This document shows positions 1-7,570 of a stretch of 36,051 nt of DNA, in pieces. The translations under genes were made by a program, and so were the position numbers. Positions within the stretch are counted from its first letter, which is position 1; every line of letters begins with the position of its first letter. The notes below the pieces were generated by a model. It did not search any database. It saw only the letters and a program-made list of their open reading frames with translations, and had not been told where the DNA came from. This stretch comes from a bacterium (GTDB lineage Bacteria; Armatimonadota; Abditibacteriia; Abditibacteriales; Abditibacteriaceae), in assembly GCA_004172935.1 (NCBI GenBank), contig SDZD01000063.1:1-36051 (forward strand), written 5' to 3'.

Positions 1-952
1 CGAGTTCGGTGACGAACTCTTTCATGGTCTGGGGTCGATCTGACGCCTTGATTTGCATCGCGTGCATAACGGCACGCGAGACACCGGGCGAAATGGCGGG
101 GTTAACCTGTTCGGGGGTTTGCACTTCGACGCCGGAGATGCGGTCGGTAGCGGGCGCAGGCATTCGCCCGGTCAGGCAGTGGTAGAGGGTGGCACCGAGA
201 GCGTAGACATCGGAGAAGGCGCCGAAGCGGGCCTGTTGGCCGTATTGTTCGAGCGGGGCATAGCCGGGGGTGAGCATGGCCGTTTGCTTGACGGTTTTGC
301 CCGCAGCAAAGGCGCGCGCGGTGCCGAAGTCGATGAGGACAGTGCGCCCATCGTCGGTAACGCAGATGTTGTCGGGCTTGATGTCGCGGTGGATGAGGCC
401 GGTGGCATGAACCGATTCGAGGGCTTCGGCGACGGATTTGATGTGGGCGACGGCGGCTTTTTCGGGGATGGAGCCTTTTTCTTCGACTAACTTTTGGAGG
501 GTTTTACCTTCGAGAAACTCCATCGCCATGTAAGCGCTGTTGTTTTCTTCCCACACGCTGTAAACGCGCACGATAGCGGGATGATTGAAGCGGGCGAGAG
601 TGCGAGCTTCTTCGAGGAATTTCTTCTTGGTTTCCTCGTAGGAAGCCTGCGTCATGCCGCCAGTGGGCTGCACCGTGCCGCGATTGCGGCCCGCGCCAAA
701 GGGGAAAAATTCTTTGATGGCGACGAAGCGGCGCAGGTTCATATCGCCCGCTTTGTAGGTGATGCCGAAACCGCCCTGCCCTAGCACCGGGCCGACGACG
801 TAGTTCCCGTTTCGCAGTTGGGTATCGCGGGGAAGGGCCACCGAATGGGGAGCGTTGGTGGTGGCCCCAAGATTTTGCAGGGCGGTTCCGCACGAGGAAC
901 ACGTCGTCGCTCCGGGAGGATTTTGAGCGCCACAGGTCGGGCAGGTGATCAT
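1..952 (-). CDS. Ser/Thr protein kinase with N-terminal zinc ribbon (C-terminus cut by window edge)
   Basis: Reading the reverse strand from the ATG at 952 gives 317 codons with no stop before the edge, so the C-terminus is missing. Residues 1-21 form a zinc ribbon (CPTC at 4-7, CSSC at 18-21). A complete Hanks-type kinase core follows: glycine loop GQGGFGITY (about 58-66), ATP lysine in VAIKE (80), a Glu pair in helix C (about 115), catalytic loop HRDIKPDN (188-195), DFG (208-210), GYAPLEQY activation-segment end (about 230-237) and the DRPQT arginine near 306. All catalytic residues are present, so it should be active, phosphorylating Ser/Thr on proteins. Bacterial kinases of this type often carry a transmembrane or sensor segment beyond the kinase domain; that part lies outside the window. 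It diverges from the MFS gene at 1105. Kinase identity is secure; substrate is unknown. Confidence 0.93.
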   Translation of the reverse strand, partial: MITCPTCGAQNPPGATTCSSCGTALQNLGATTNAPHSVALPRDTQLRNGNYVVGPVLGQGGFGITYKAGDMNLRRFVAIKEFFPFGAGRNRGTVQPTGGMTQASYEETKKKFLEEARTLARFNHPAIVRVYSVWEENNSAYMAMEFLEGKTLQKLVEEKGSIPEKAAVAHIKSVAEALESVHATGLIHRDIKPDNICVTDDGRTVLIDFGTARAFAAGKTVKQTAMLTPGYAPLEQYGQQARFGAFSDVYALGATLYHCLTGRMPAPATDRISGVEVQTPEQVNPAISPGVSRAVMHAMQIKASDRPQTMKEFVTEL

Positions 953-1104
953 TGAGTCAAGTGCAAGTTTCTCAAACTCGAAGCGCACAAACCTGGGAGT
1001 GGAACAGAAAAATACCCCACCAAGGTGAGTTAGCCCTTTTAATGACAATTTTCCGCGCCCCGGTTTCCCGGTTTCTGTGGGCGCGTTTGAAAGACTAGTG
1101 GCGA

Positions 1105-2313
1105 ATGCTCGTTTTCCCGCCCGCTTTTAAACACCGCAACTTTCGTTTGTTTTGGACTGCCAACGCGACATCGCTTATCGGTAGCCTCGCTCAAGATGCG
1201 GCTCGCGGGTGGTTAGTGCGCTCTTTGACGCACGACCCGTTTCTGGTATCGGCGGTTGCAGCGTGTACCTCGTTGCCCGTACTGTTATTCACGCTGTATG
1301 CCGGGGCAGTGGCCGACCGCGTAGATAAACGACTGGGGCTGATGGTAACCAACTCGATGGCACTGGTGCTGGCCTTAGTGCTGTGGGCGCTGACTTACTG
1401 GAAGGTGATCACGGTTCCGCAACTGGCGCTGCTATCGCTATTGACGGGAACGGTGAACGCCTTTGACATTCCGATTCGGCAGAGCATGAATATCGAGATG
1501 GTGGGGCGCGAGGATTTGCCGAACGCCATCGCGCTGAACTCGACGGCGTTCAATGGGGCGCGCGTGTTGGGACCAGCAGTGGGAGGCGCGCTGATTAAAT
1601 TCGTGGGGACAGCGGGCTGCTTTTTCGTGAACGCGCTGTCGTTCGTGCCGCTGGTGTGGAATTTGAGGCGCATGGATTTGGCGTATGTGCCAGACCCGAA
1701 CAAGAAGGCCATCGGCTTTGCGGATATGAGCGAGGGATTTCGCTATGTGAGGGCGCATCCGACGCTGTGGCCGTTGGTTTCGCTGGTGGCGGTTTCTTCG
1801 GTTTTCTCGTTTTCTTATTCCAACCTGCTGCCGATTTTTGCCAAGGATGTGTTCTTGACCGATGAGGGCGGTTATTCGGCGATGCTTTCGAGTGCGGGGG
1901 CAGGGTCGCTGGGAGCGGCGGGACAACTGGCGCTATCGGGGCGAATGGGGCACAAGGGGCGGCGCCTGTTTGGGGGAGCGATAGGATTTTGCGTGGCGAT
2001 TGCCGCTTTCGCGTTCGCACCGAATTTGATTGTGGCGTGTGGCTGTTTGTTCGCGGGCGGCTACTGCTTACTGACGTTTTTGACGACGGCCAATACGCTG
2101 GTGCAGACGACGGCGCCCGACGAATTGCGCGGACGGGTGTTTTCGCTGTATTCGTTGGCGCTGATTGGTACAGCGCCGATTGGCGCGCTGTGGGTGGGAA
2201 AAGCGGCCCAGCTACTGGGAACGCGAGTAGCGGTGGAGATGGGGGTGGCAATGGGATTGGCGTGGACGATTTGGACTTTGGTGGCTAATCCGCAATTGCG
2301 GAATGTGGATTAG
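1105..2313 (+). CDS. MFS transporter, MFS_3/EntS-like exporter
   Basis: A 402-residue inner-membrane protein with about 12 hydrophobic segments, the normal size for a major facilitator. The loop between helices 2 and 3 holds the signature GAVADRVDKR (67-76), matching the G-x3-D-R-x2-R/K MFS motif. The segment around 141-164 (NSTAFNGARVLGPAVGG) and QTTAPDELRGRVFSLYSL (334-351) are typical of the MFS_3 branch that includes the enterobactin exporter EntS and related efflux permeases. It is therefore probably a proton-driven exporter of a small molecule, with unknown substrate. No siderophore or antibiotic genes lie nearby to guide this. The ATG at 1105 has no Shine-Dalgarno sequence upstream. 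The next gene is convergent, 328 bases away. Confidence 0.88.
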   Translation: MLVFPPAFKHRNFRLFWTANATSLIGSLAQDAARGWLVRSLTHDPFLVSAVAACTSLPVLLFTLYAGAVADRVDKRLGLMVTNSMALVLALVLWALTYWKVITVPQLALLSLLTGTVNAFDIPIRQSMNIEMVGREDLPNAIALNSTAFNGARVLGPAVGGALIKFVGTAGCFFVNALSFVPLVWNLRRMDLAYVPDPNKKAIGFADMSEGFRYVRAHPTLWPLVSLVAVSSVFSFSYSNLLPIFAKDVFLTDEGGYSAMLSSAGAGSLGAAGQLALSGRMGHKGRRLFGGAIGFCVAIAAFAFAPNLIVACGCLFAGGYCLLTFLTTANTLVQTTAPDELRGRVFSLYSLALIGTAPIGALWVGKAAQLLGTRVAVEMGVAMGLAWTIWTLVANPQLRNVD

Positions 2314-2641
2314 ATTTGCCGACTATTAATTTCCCCCGAATGAATTCAGGGGCTATAAGTCCATTTCATGGACAACTGTTCACCTTCGTGAACATAGCAG
2401 GGGCGCTTCGCGGCTGGATGAGAGCGATATAAAATCGCCGCCACTAAAGTAGTCGGCCTTCGCCGACCGGCACCGCATATATTCATGCATAAAGCGGAAT
2501 GAAGAAAGGATATGGGATGCCAAGTAAGTCGTGGGGTTTATGGGGCGCAGGGCTTTTGCTCATTGCCCCCTAATCGGTCAGGGCGCGGCTGGATTAGGAT
2601 TATGACCATAAGCCCCTACAGAGGTCATGAGCAATTGTAAT
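2314..2641. other. Intergenic region carrying a chain of hairpin repeats, no gene
   Basis: This is the only gene-free stretch over 300 bases. It starts with repeat copy A (2333-2417). Further short hairpins follow, such as GTCGGC-CTTC-GCCGAC around 2453-2468 and the GACCATAAG / GAGGTC stretch near 2602-2627, which keeps the ATAAG linker word of the repeat. No convincing reading frame is present. It lies between convergent genes, so transcripts of both MFS and ClC genes would end here. Confidence 0.6.
2333..2417. repeat. Multi-hairpin dispersed repeat, copy A
   Basis: Consecutive stems: GAAT-ga-ATTC flanked by C and G runs (2333-2352), linker CTATAAG, GTCCAT-ttc-ATGGAC (2359-2373), linker AAC, TGTTCAC-cttc-GTGAACA (2377-2394), then AGCAGGGGCGCTTCGCGGC (from 2397). 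Copy B (22369) shares the first, linker and last parts. The AGCAGGGGCGCT module recurs at 15041 in another copy. Stems differ between copies by compensatory changes. Confidence 0.7.
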
Positions 2642-4069
2642 TTAAGAGGCCAGAGCTTTTTCTTGATGGCTGCGGCGTTCTAGATCGCGTTCCAATAGGG
2701 CTTCGTAGATGGGGAGGTCGCTGAGGACGTCGGCTGTGCCATAGGCACAGAGACATGCGGTGAGAAGCGGAAGAATGAGGGTGTAGCCGTTGGTCATCTC
2801 GATGATGAGAACGATGCTGGTGAGCGGGGCGCGCACAGAGGCGGCGAACAGGGCGGCCATGCCGACAACGGCGAAGTTTTGGGGGTGTATGGGGAGGCCG
2901 GGGGCGAGGAACTGGGTTGAAACAGCGACAAGCAAGCCCAACTGCGCGCCGAGGGCAAGAATGGGGGCGAAGAAGCCACCAGCAGCGCCCGTCGAGTAGG
3001 AGCCGATGGTCATGGCGAAACGGAGAGTGAAGAGGGCTGGAATGAGCCAGAGTAGCTTCTTGGCGGATGCGGCCAAGGCGGGCGATTCGCCGAGGGAAAA
3101 TAGGGCTTCGGTGAGGCCGTGTCCGGCGCTGAGCAGGTTGGGGGCGAAAAATCCGATGCCGCCGATGATGGCGCCCACGCTAAGACCGAGCAACGGGAGC
3201 GGCATTTTTTGCCAACGAGCGTCGGGGTTGGAACCCCACATGATGGCGCGATTGAAGGCGACGCCAGCCAAACCACAGGCGACACCTAAAACGGCGTAGG
3301 CAACAAGGGCTTCGAGGTGGGGGGTGGCGATTTCGACACCGAAGGCGGGGGAGCTTCCAGAGATGAGGCGCCCGACGACATCGGCGACGAGAGAGGCCAT
3401 CATCGCTGCCGCGAACATGGCGGGGTCGAAGTCGCGCTGCACTTCTTCGAGTACGAAGATAAGCCCTGCTAGAGGGGCGTTAAAGGCAGCAGAAAGACCC
3501 GCAGCGGCGCCGGATGCAATGAGGATTTGGCGAGTACGGTTATCGCTACGCAGAAAGCGCGCGGCCAAACCGCCGACGGAGCCGCCCATTTGCAGAGTTG
3601 GGCCTTCGCGGCCCATGACCATGCCGCTTCCCAGTGCCAGTAGACCGCCGAGGAATTTCACGGCGATGATTCGGATGGGACGCAAGGTGTTTAGCCCTAA
3701 TAACACGCCTTTGAGATGGGGGACGCCACTGCCGCCCGCTTCGGGGGCGAACTTTTTGACGAGGTAGACGCCCGCTCCGGCACCGAGGGCGCTCCATAGC
3801 ACACAGAGGGTAAATCCAAGGGCGCCTAACGTTTGCCAGTGGGCGAACTGGGTGCTGCGGGCATGGTCGAGGAATTCGAGGGCCATGCGAAAGGCGACTG
3901 CTAACAGACCGACGAAAACGCCCAGCAATGCGGCGCGCGGCACGACTTGACGGCGGCGCGCTTCGGTTTCGAGGAAGCTCTGGCGTTCGGCGGCGACTTT
4001 GGCTTGTTCAAGTTCTTCGTTCTCTTCCGAAGAATCGTGGGGTTCGGTCGCGTCCGATTTAAAACTCAT
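2642..4069 (-). CDS. ClC-family chloride/proton antiporter
   Basis: A 475-residue polytopic membrane protein moving Cl- (probably in exchange for H+) across the inner membrane. Numbering from the ATG at 4069, it has all ClC selectivity-filter motifs: GSGVP (113-117), GREGP with the external gating glutamate (about 155), GGFFAPILALGA near 364-375, and the C-terminal tyrosine in LPIYEALLERD (about 455), equivalent to Tyr445 of E. coli CLC-ec1. The pair LEEV (208-209) matches the internal proton glutamate Glu203 of CLC-ec1, favouring an antiporter rather than a passive channel. There are no CBS domains. An in-frame ATG at 4129 would add 20 residues resembling no ClC N-terminus; I prefer 4069, which leads into an acidic soluble tail. 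It may help in acid resistance or osmotic balance, but no neighbour supports a specific role. Confidence 0.93.
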   Translation of the reverse strand: MSFKSDATEPHDSSEENEELEQAKVAAERQSFLETEARRRQVVPRAALLGVFVGLLAVAFRMALEFLDHARSTQFAHWQTLGALGFTLCVLWSALGAGAGVYLVKKFAPEAGGSGVPHLKGVLLGLNTLRPIRIIAVKFLGGLLALGSGMVMGREGPTLQMGGSVGGLAARFLRSDNRTRQILIASGAAAGLSAAFNAPLAGLIFVLEEVQRDFDPAMFAAAMMASLVADVVGRLISGSSPAFGVEIATPHLEALVAYAVLGVACGLAGVAFNRAIMWGSNPDARWQKMPLPLLGLSVGAIIGGIGFFAPNLLSAGHGLTEALFSLGESPALAASAKKLLWLIPALFTLRFAMTIGSYSTGAAGGFFAPILALGAQLGLLVAVSTQFLAPGLPIHPQNFAVVGMAALFAASVRAPLTSIVLIIEMTNGYTLILPLLTACLCAYGTADVLSDLPIYEALLERDLERRSHQEKALAS

Positions 4070-4207
4070 AAGACAGGAAACTTTAGTTTGTCGTGGTTTG
4101 TAGACAGGCCCTTGTATTTCTGGGAACATTCAAAAGGCAGTTACGCGAAGTTCTTCAGCGAGGAAACTGCACCTTGAACGTGTCATAGTGAGAGGAAACC
4201 TACTTCT

Positions 4208-4648
4208 ATGCAACCACCAGATCTCAATAAACCTGATCCTTCAGGACAGCCACAATCACCTTATGCGTCGGGCACACCTCAAAATCCGCCGCCGCCACCA
4301 CCAGCGCCTCCTGTGCCGCCGCCATATGGCGGACAGTCGCCTTACGGCGGGCAACAGCCACCTTATGGCGGACAGCAACCACCCTACGGTGGTTCAACCG
4401 TTCCAGGAGCCGAAAAGAAGATGGCTGCGGGAATTTGCGGTATCTTGCTGGGGTGCCTGGGAGTCCATAAATTTATTTTGGGCTACAACACCGAGGGGAT
4501 TATCATGCTGGCTGTTTCTCTTTTGACTTGCGGCTTCGGAGCCACCATCATGGCAATCGTCGGCATCATTGAAGGTGTGATTTACCTGACCAAAACCGAT
4601 CAACAGTTCGTACAGGAATACGTAGTCAACAAAAAAGGTTGGCTTTAA
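4208..4648 (+). CDS. TM2-domain protein with Pro/Gly/Gln/Tyr-rich N-terminal tail
   Basis: A 146-residue protein. The first ~65 residues are low complexity, with a run of prolines and three to four repeats of the form PYGGQ(Q/S)P. Residues about 70-146 form a TM2 domain: a charged KK, helix 1 with GILLGCLGVHKFILG, a short turn, then helix 2 (LAVSLLTCGFGATIMAIVGIIEGV). The GVHKFILGY stretch between the helices is the usual TM2 signature (GxHrFYlG). TM2 proteins are small inner-membrane proteins of unclear function; the disordered tail may bind other proteins or self-associate. A GAGG stretch lies about 13 bases before the ATG, a weak Shine-Dalgarno at best. The gene ends 4 bases before a strong terminator. 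Confidence 0.85.
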   Translation: MQPPDLNKPDPSGQPQSPYASGTPQNPPPPPPAPPVPPPYGGQSPYGGQQPPYGGQQPPYGGSTVPGAEKKMAAGICGILLGCLGVHKFILGYNTEGIIMLAVSLLTCGFGATIMAIVGIIEGVIYLTKTDQQFVQEYVVNKKGWL

Positions 4649-4652
4649 AACA

Positions 4653-4688
4653 AAAATGCCCGCCCCTTCTTTAAGGGGCGGGCATTTT
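4653..4688. terminator. Bidirectional intrinsic terminator between TM2 gene and tRNA-Lys
   Basis: A perfect 16-bp stem (AAAATGCCCGCCCCTT at 4653-4668 with its complement at 4673-4688) closes a CTTT loop. The stem ends in A and T tracts on both sides, so it can stop the TM2 transcript from the left and the tRNA transcript from the right. Confidence 0.9.
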
Positions 4689-4699
4689 CTATTTTCGAC

Positions 4700-4772
4700 T
4701 AGGCCGTGTAGGATTCGAACCTACGACCCCAGGATTAAAAGTCCCGTGCTCTACCAACTGAGCTAACGACCC
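4700..4772 (-). tRNA. tRNA-Lys (anticodon TTT)
   Basis: The reverse strand folds as a 73-nt cloverleaf: acceptor GGGTCGT/ACGGCCT with two G-U pairs, D-arm GCTCAGTTGGTAGAGC, anticodon stem CGGGA/TCCTG with loop CTTTTAA (anticodon TTT), and T-arm with the usual GTTCGAATC. Discriminator base is A; CCA is not encoded. It decodes AAA and AAG. Confidence 0.97.
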
Positions 4773-4776
4773 ATTC

Positions 4777-4850
4777 TCGGCGTTCGCCGATTTCGGGTGC
4801 CTCCGCAAAAGGCCCGTTCCATATTAGCAAAGACATGAGGTGGTGCGCAA
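4777..4850 (-). promoter_or_regulatory. Probable promoter and leader stem of tRNA-Lys
   Basis: On the reverse strand a TTGCGC (-35-like, 4845-4850) lies 18 bases before TAATAT (-10-like, 4821-4826), about 50 bases ahead of the tRNA. A short stem TCGGCG-tt-CGCCGA (4777-4790) sits just before the mature 5' end and could assist processing. The promoter match is reasonable but unproven. Confidence 0.4.
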
Positions 4851-4864
4851 GGTAAAATTTATTT

Positions 4865-5467
4865 ATGCCCTCCTCTCGACGCTTATTGCTGTTTTCACCA
4901 CTCGTGGTTTTGACATTATTTTTCGTGGCGTGCGGGTGGCGCAACTGGAATTTACCGATGGACGATGAGGCGGTGTTTGCCAGTGTCGCAGCCGATTATC
5001 GCGGCCCTAGATCAAGGGTGACAGATGCCATCAATAGGACTACCGGGCGCGCCTCCTCGCCTTTTGCAGATGGGCAAGTCACTGTTGTTAGGATGCAGAA
5101 CGAAGAGACTTCGCAGCCGATTTCCAAAGCTCTTCTGGAACGGCTCAAGCGAGATTATCCGAAGGCTCGTTTAGTTAGTGTTACTCAAGGGCGCATTGCC
5201 CCTGAATGCACTTTTTCTTTTGAGGACATCCAAATCATCGACCGATTTCAATCGAAATGCACGGTTCATTATGTTCTTAAGTCATCTGATAATCCTTCTA
5301 CGGATGAATGGTATGAATTTTTTACGCTCTATAGATCTCCAATAAATATCAAAGATATGGAGTGGAAAATTGGGGAAGTCGTTTCTCCCACGCCAACTCC
5401 GCTCCCTTTTACTGGAATCCCCTTGCCTCCTGGAGTCTGCTTACAACAAACCTCACCATCGACCTGA
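4865..5467 (+). CDS. Lipoprotein-like protein of unknown function
   Basis: A 200-residue protein not recognised as any known family. It has a basic start (PSSRR) and a hydrophobic stretch LLLFSPLVVLTLFFVAC ending in a cysteine at residue 22. This resembles a type II signal peptide, although Phe in the -3 position makes the lipobox imperfect. The mature part is hydrophilic, with two further cysteines around 118 and 132 that could pair, and mixed beta-strand-like segments (QVTVVRM, CTVHYVLK). The tail is proline/threonine-rich and holds another cysteine. It is read towards purA with a 113-base gap and no terminator between. AAGG lies 14 bases before the ATG. It is probably envelope-attached. 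Confidence 0.7.
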   Translation: MPSSRRLLLFSPLVVLTLFFVACGWRNWNLPMDDEAVFASVAADYRGPRSRVTDAINRTTGRASSPFADGQVTVVRMQNEETSQPISKALLERLKRDYPKARLVSVTQGRIAPECTFSFEDIQIIDRFQSKCTVHYVLKSSDNPSTDEWYEFFTLYRSPINIKDMEWKIGEVVSPTPTPLPFTGIPLPPGVCLQQTSPST

Positions 5468-5580
5468 TGGGCAAAGGAAACTTGGCTGTAAAAACTGAGT
5501 TCGACACTCTCAAGTTGCCCTCGGCCTTGTATCTGCCCTAAAATCAATTGGTTTTTTTGACAAAACCCAATTAACAAATC

Positions 5581-6879
5581 ATGGGTTCTTTAGTTGTAGT
5601 GGGTGCGCAATGGGGCGACGAAGGCAAGGGCCGCGTCGTTGACCTTTTGGCGGAACAGGCTGATGTCGTGGCCCGCTTTCAAGGTGGCGCCAACGCCGGA
5701 CACACCATTATTGTGGACGGTACTTCCTACGTTTTGCACCTCATCCCGTCGGGAATCGTGCGGGGCAAAACGTGTTTAATCGGCAACGGGGTCGTTATCG
5801 ACCTGCCGACTTTTTTCGAGGAAATCGAAACCATCGAAAAACAGGGGCTTCAAGTCGAGGGCAAGCTATTGGTCTCCGACCGCGCCCACCTCACCTTGCC
5901 CTATCATCGCTTGCTGGATGCGGCGCGCGAGGCGGACAACCGCGCGCGCAAAATCGGCACAACTCAGCGCGGCATCGGGCCAACCTATGTTGACAAGATG
6001 ATGCGCATTGGCGTGCGTGTGTGCGACTTGTTCGAGCCGGACAATTTGCGCGAGAAAATCGCCGCCAACTGGGAGGAGAAAACGCATGGTCTGCGCCACT
6101 TGAGCGACGAACAGCGCCCTCATCCCGACGCTGTTCTCGAAACCTACCTCGGTTACGCCGAGAAGCTGAAACCATTCGTGGTCGATGGCTCGGTTGTTCT
6201 CAACGATGCCCGTAAAGCGGGCAAGCATGTGTTGTTCGAAGGCGCACAAGGAACCGGGTTGGACATCGACTTCGGCACCTATCCTTATGTGACCAGCTCG
6301 AATGCGACGGCGGGCGGCGCTTGCACCGGAACCGGTGTTGGGCCGACTTTCATCGACCACGTGGCCGGAATTGCCAAAGCCTACACCACCCGTGTTGGCG
6401 AAGGTCCGTTCCCGACGCTGATGGAACCGGGAATCGAAGAGTTCTGCCGTCAGGTCGGGCACGAGTTCGGCGCGACGACGGGACGCAAGCGGCTTTGCGG
6501 TTGGTTCGATGCGCCACTGGTGCAACACGCGGCTCGTGTGAACGGGCTGGGTTCGCTCATCATCACCAAATTGGACGTGTTCGACCAGTTTGAAGAAGTG
6601 AAATTGTGCGTGGGCTACACCAACAGCGAAGGGAAATCGGTTGCATTTCCAGCTTCGCTGGCGGATTTGGCGAAATGCACTCCGGTTTATGAGACGTTCC
6701 CCGGCTGGAATACCTCGACCGAAGGCGCGCGTTCGATGGACGACCTGCCCGCCAACGCTCAGGCTTACCTGAAGCGCGTGGAAGAGGTCGCAGGCGTGCC
6801 GATTTCGCTGGTTTCGGTTTCGCCTTCGCGCGAAAGCTTTATCTTGCTCGACGAAAGGCTGCTTTCTTACGCCTACTAA
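5581..6879 (+). CDS. purA: Adenylosuccinate synthetase
   Basis: A full-length 432-residue PurA. It joins IMP and aspartate at the cost of GTP to make adenylosuccinate, the first committed step from IMP to AMP, in the cytosol. All hallmark motifs are present: GDEGKG (12-17) with catalytic Asp13, GANAGHT ending at residue 42 with catalytic His41, TTQRGIGPTYVDK, FEGAQGTGLDIDFGTYPYVT, TRVGEGPFPT and TTGRKRLCGWFD. The C-terminal base-recognition part is intact. The ATG at 5581 directly starts MGSLVVVGAQ, and no Shine-Dalgarno sequence precedes it. No other purine genes are in the window. A hairpin follows the stop codon. Confidence 0.98.
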   Translation: MGSLVVVGAQWGDEGKGRVVDLLAEQADVVARFQGGANAGHTIIVDGTSYVLHLIPSGIVRGKTCLIGNGVVIDLPTFFEEIETIEKQGLQVEGKLLVSDRAHLTLPYHRLLDAAREADNRARKIGTTQRGIGPTYVDKMMRIGVRVCDLFEPDNLREKIAANWEEKTHGLRHLSDEQRPHPDAVLETYLGYAEKLKPFVVDGSVVLNDARKAGKHVLFEGAQGTGLDIDFGTYPYVTSSNATAGGACTGTGVGPTFIDHVAGIAKAYTTRVGEGPFPTLMEPGIEEFCRQVGHEFGATTGRKRLCGWFDAPLVQHAARVNGLGSLIITKLDVFDQFEEVKLCVGYTNSEGKSVAFPASLADLAKCTPVYETFPGWNTSTEGARSMDDLPANAQAYLKRVEEVAGVPISLVSVSPSRESFILLDERLLSYAY

Positions 6880-6893
6880 ATCTCGCGAAGATG

Positions 6894-6926
6894 CGAAGCC
6901 GCAACATTAGTTTTGTTGCGGCTTCG
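6894..6926 (+). terminator. Hairpin after purA, probable terminator
   Basis: A 12-bp perfect stem (CGAAGCCGCAAC at 6894-6905 and its complement at 6915-6926) with a 9-base loop lies 14 bases after the purA stop. The U-tract is poor, so termination may be partial and allow read-through into the SGNH hydrolase gene. Confidence 0.55.
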
Positions 6927-6948
6927 TGCATTTGTGGGCACTGAATTT

Positions 6949-7545
6949 ATGGTTTCTGAATACGAGAAGGATATTGAGGCGCTGGTGCGCAAGCATTCGG
7001 AGCAGCCAACGGGTAATATCATTTTTTACGGCTCCAGTTCGATTCGGCTGTGGCCTTCGCTGAAACGCGAATTTCCCGAAGTCACGATTGAAAATTGGGG
7101 GTTCGGCGGCGCGACCCTGTGGGAGTGCGACCTGTTTTTTGAGCGCGCTATCGTGCCTCGTCAGCCGCGCGGCATCGTGTTTTATGGAGGCGACAACGAC
7201 TTGGCGAAGGGGCGGACACCGACGCAGGTGTGGGAAGCACTACGCGATATGTTGGACAAGCGCGACGCCCACTTGCCGGGAGTGCCGTTTGCTTTTGGGG
7301 CACTGAAAAATGCGCCATCGCGCGCAGAATTAGTTGAGCAAGTAGAGCAAACCAACGAATGGTGCCAGCGCGAGTTGGCATCGCGGGAGAACTGCGAGTG
7401 GCTGGACTGGTATGACGCGATGCTGGATGAAAAAGGAGAACCACGCGGCGAGTTGTATCTCAGCGACCAGTTGCATCTTTCGCGCAAGGGATACGACCTA
7501 TGGAATTCGGTGCTGAAGCGCGATTTACACTGGCTGACTTCGTAA
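6949..7545 (+). CDS. SGNH/GDSL-type hydrolase
   Basis: A 198-residue protein without a signal peptide, matching the SGNH-hydrolase fold of esterases, lipases and deacetylases. Block I is FYGSSSIRLW, with Ser30 as likely nucleophile. The block II glycine is in NWGFGGATL (51-57), block III is GGDND (80-84) giving the Asn, and block V is SDQLHLSRKGY near the C-terminus, giving the Asp-His pair. All four SGNH residues are therefore visible. It should hydrolyse an ester or acetyl group on an unknown substrate in the cytoplasm. I chose the ATG at 6949 over an upstream TTG at 6913, which falls inside the preceding hairpin. The next gene starts only 25 bases after its stop, so it is probably co-transcribed with the three membrane paralogues. 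Confidence 0.85.
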   Translation: MVSEYEKDIEALVRKHSEQPTGNIIFYGSSSIRLWPSLKREFPEVTIENWGFGGATLWECDLFFERAIVPRQPRGIVFYGGDNDLAKGRTPTQVWEALRDMLDKRDAHLPGVPFAFGALKNAPSRAELVEQVEQTNEWCQRELASRENCEWLDWYDAMLDEKGEPRGELYLSDQLHLSRKGYDLWNSVLKRDLHWLTS

Positions 7546-7570
7546 GGGGCATTGTGCCAAAATAAGCGAC

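Noticed and set aside
53..490. Forward-strand frame at the left edge
   Set aside because: Antisense to the kinase catalytic domain, which is identified residue by residue.
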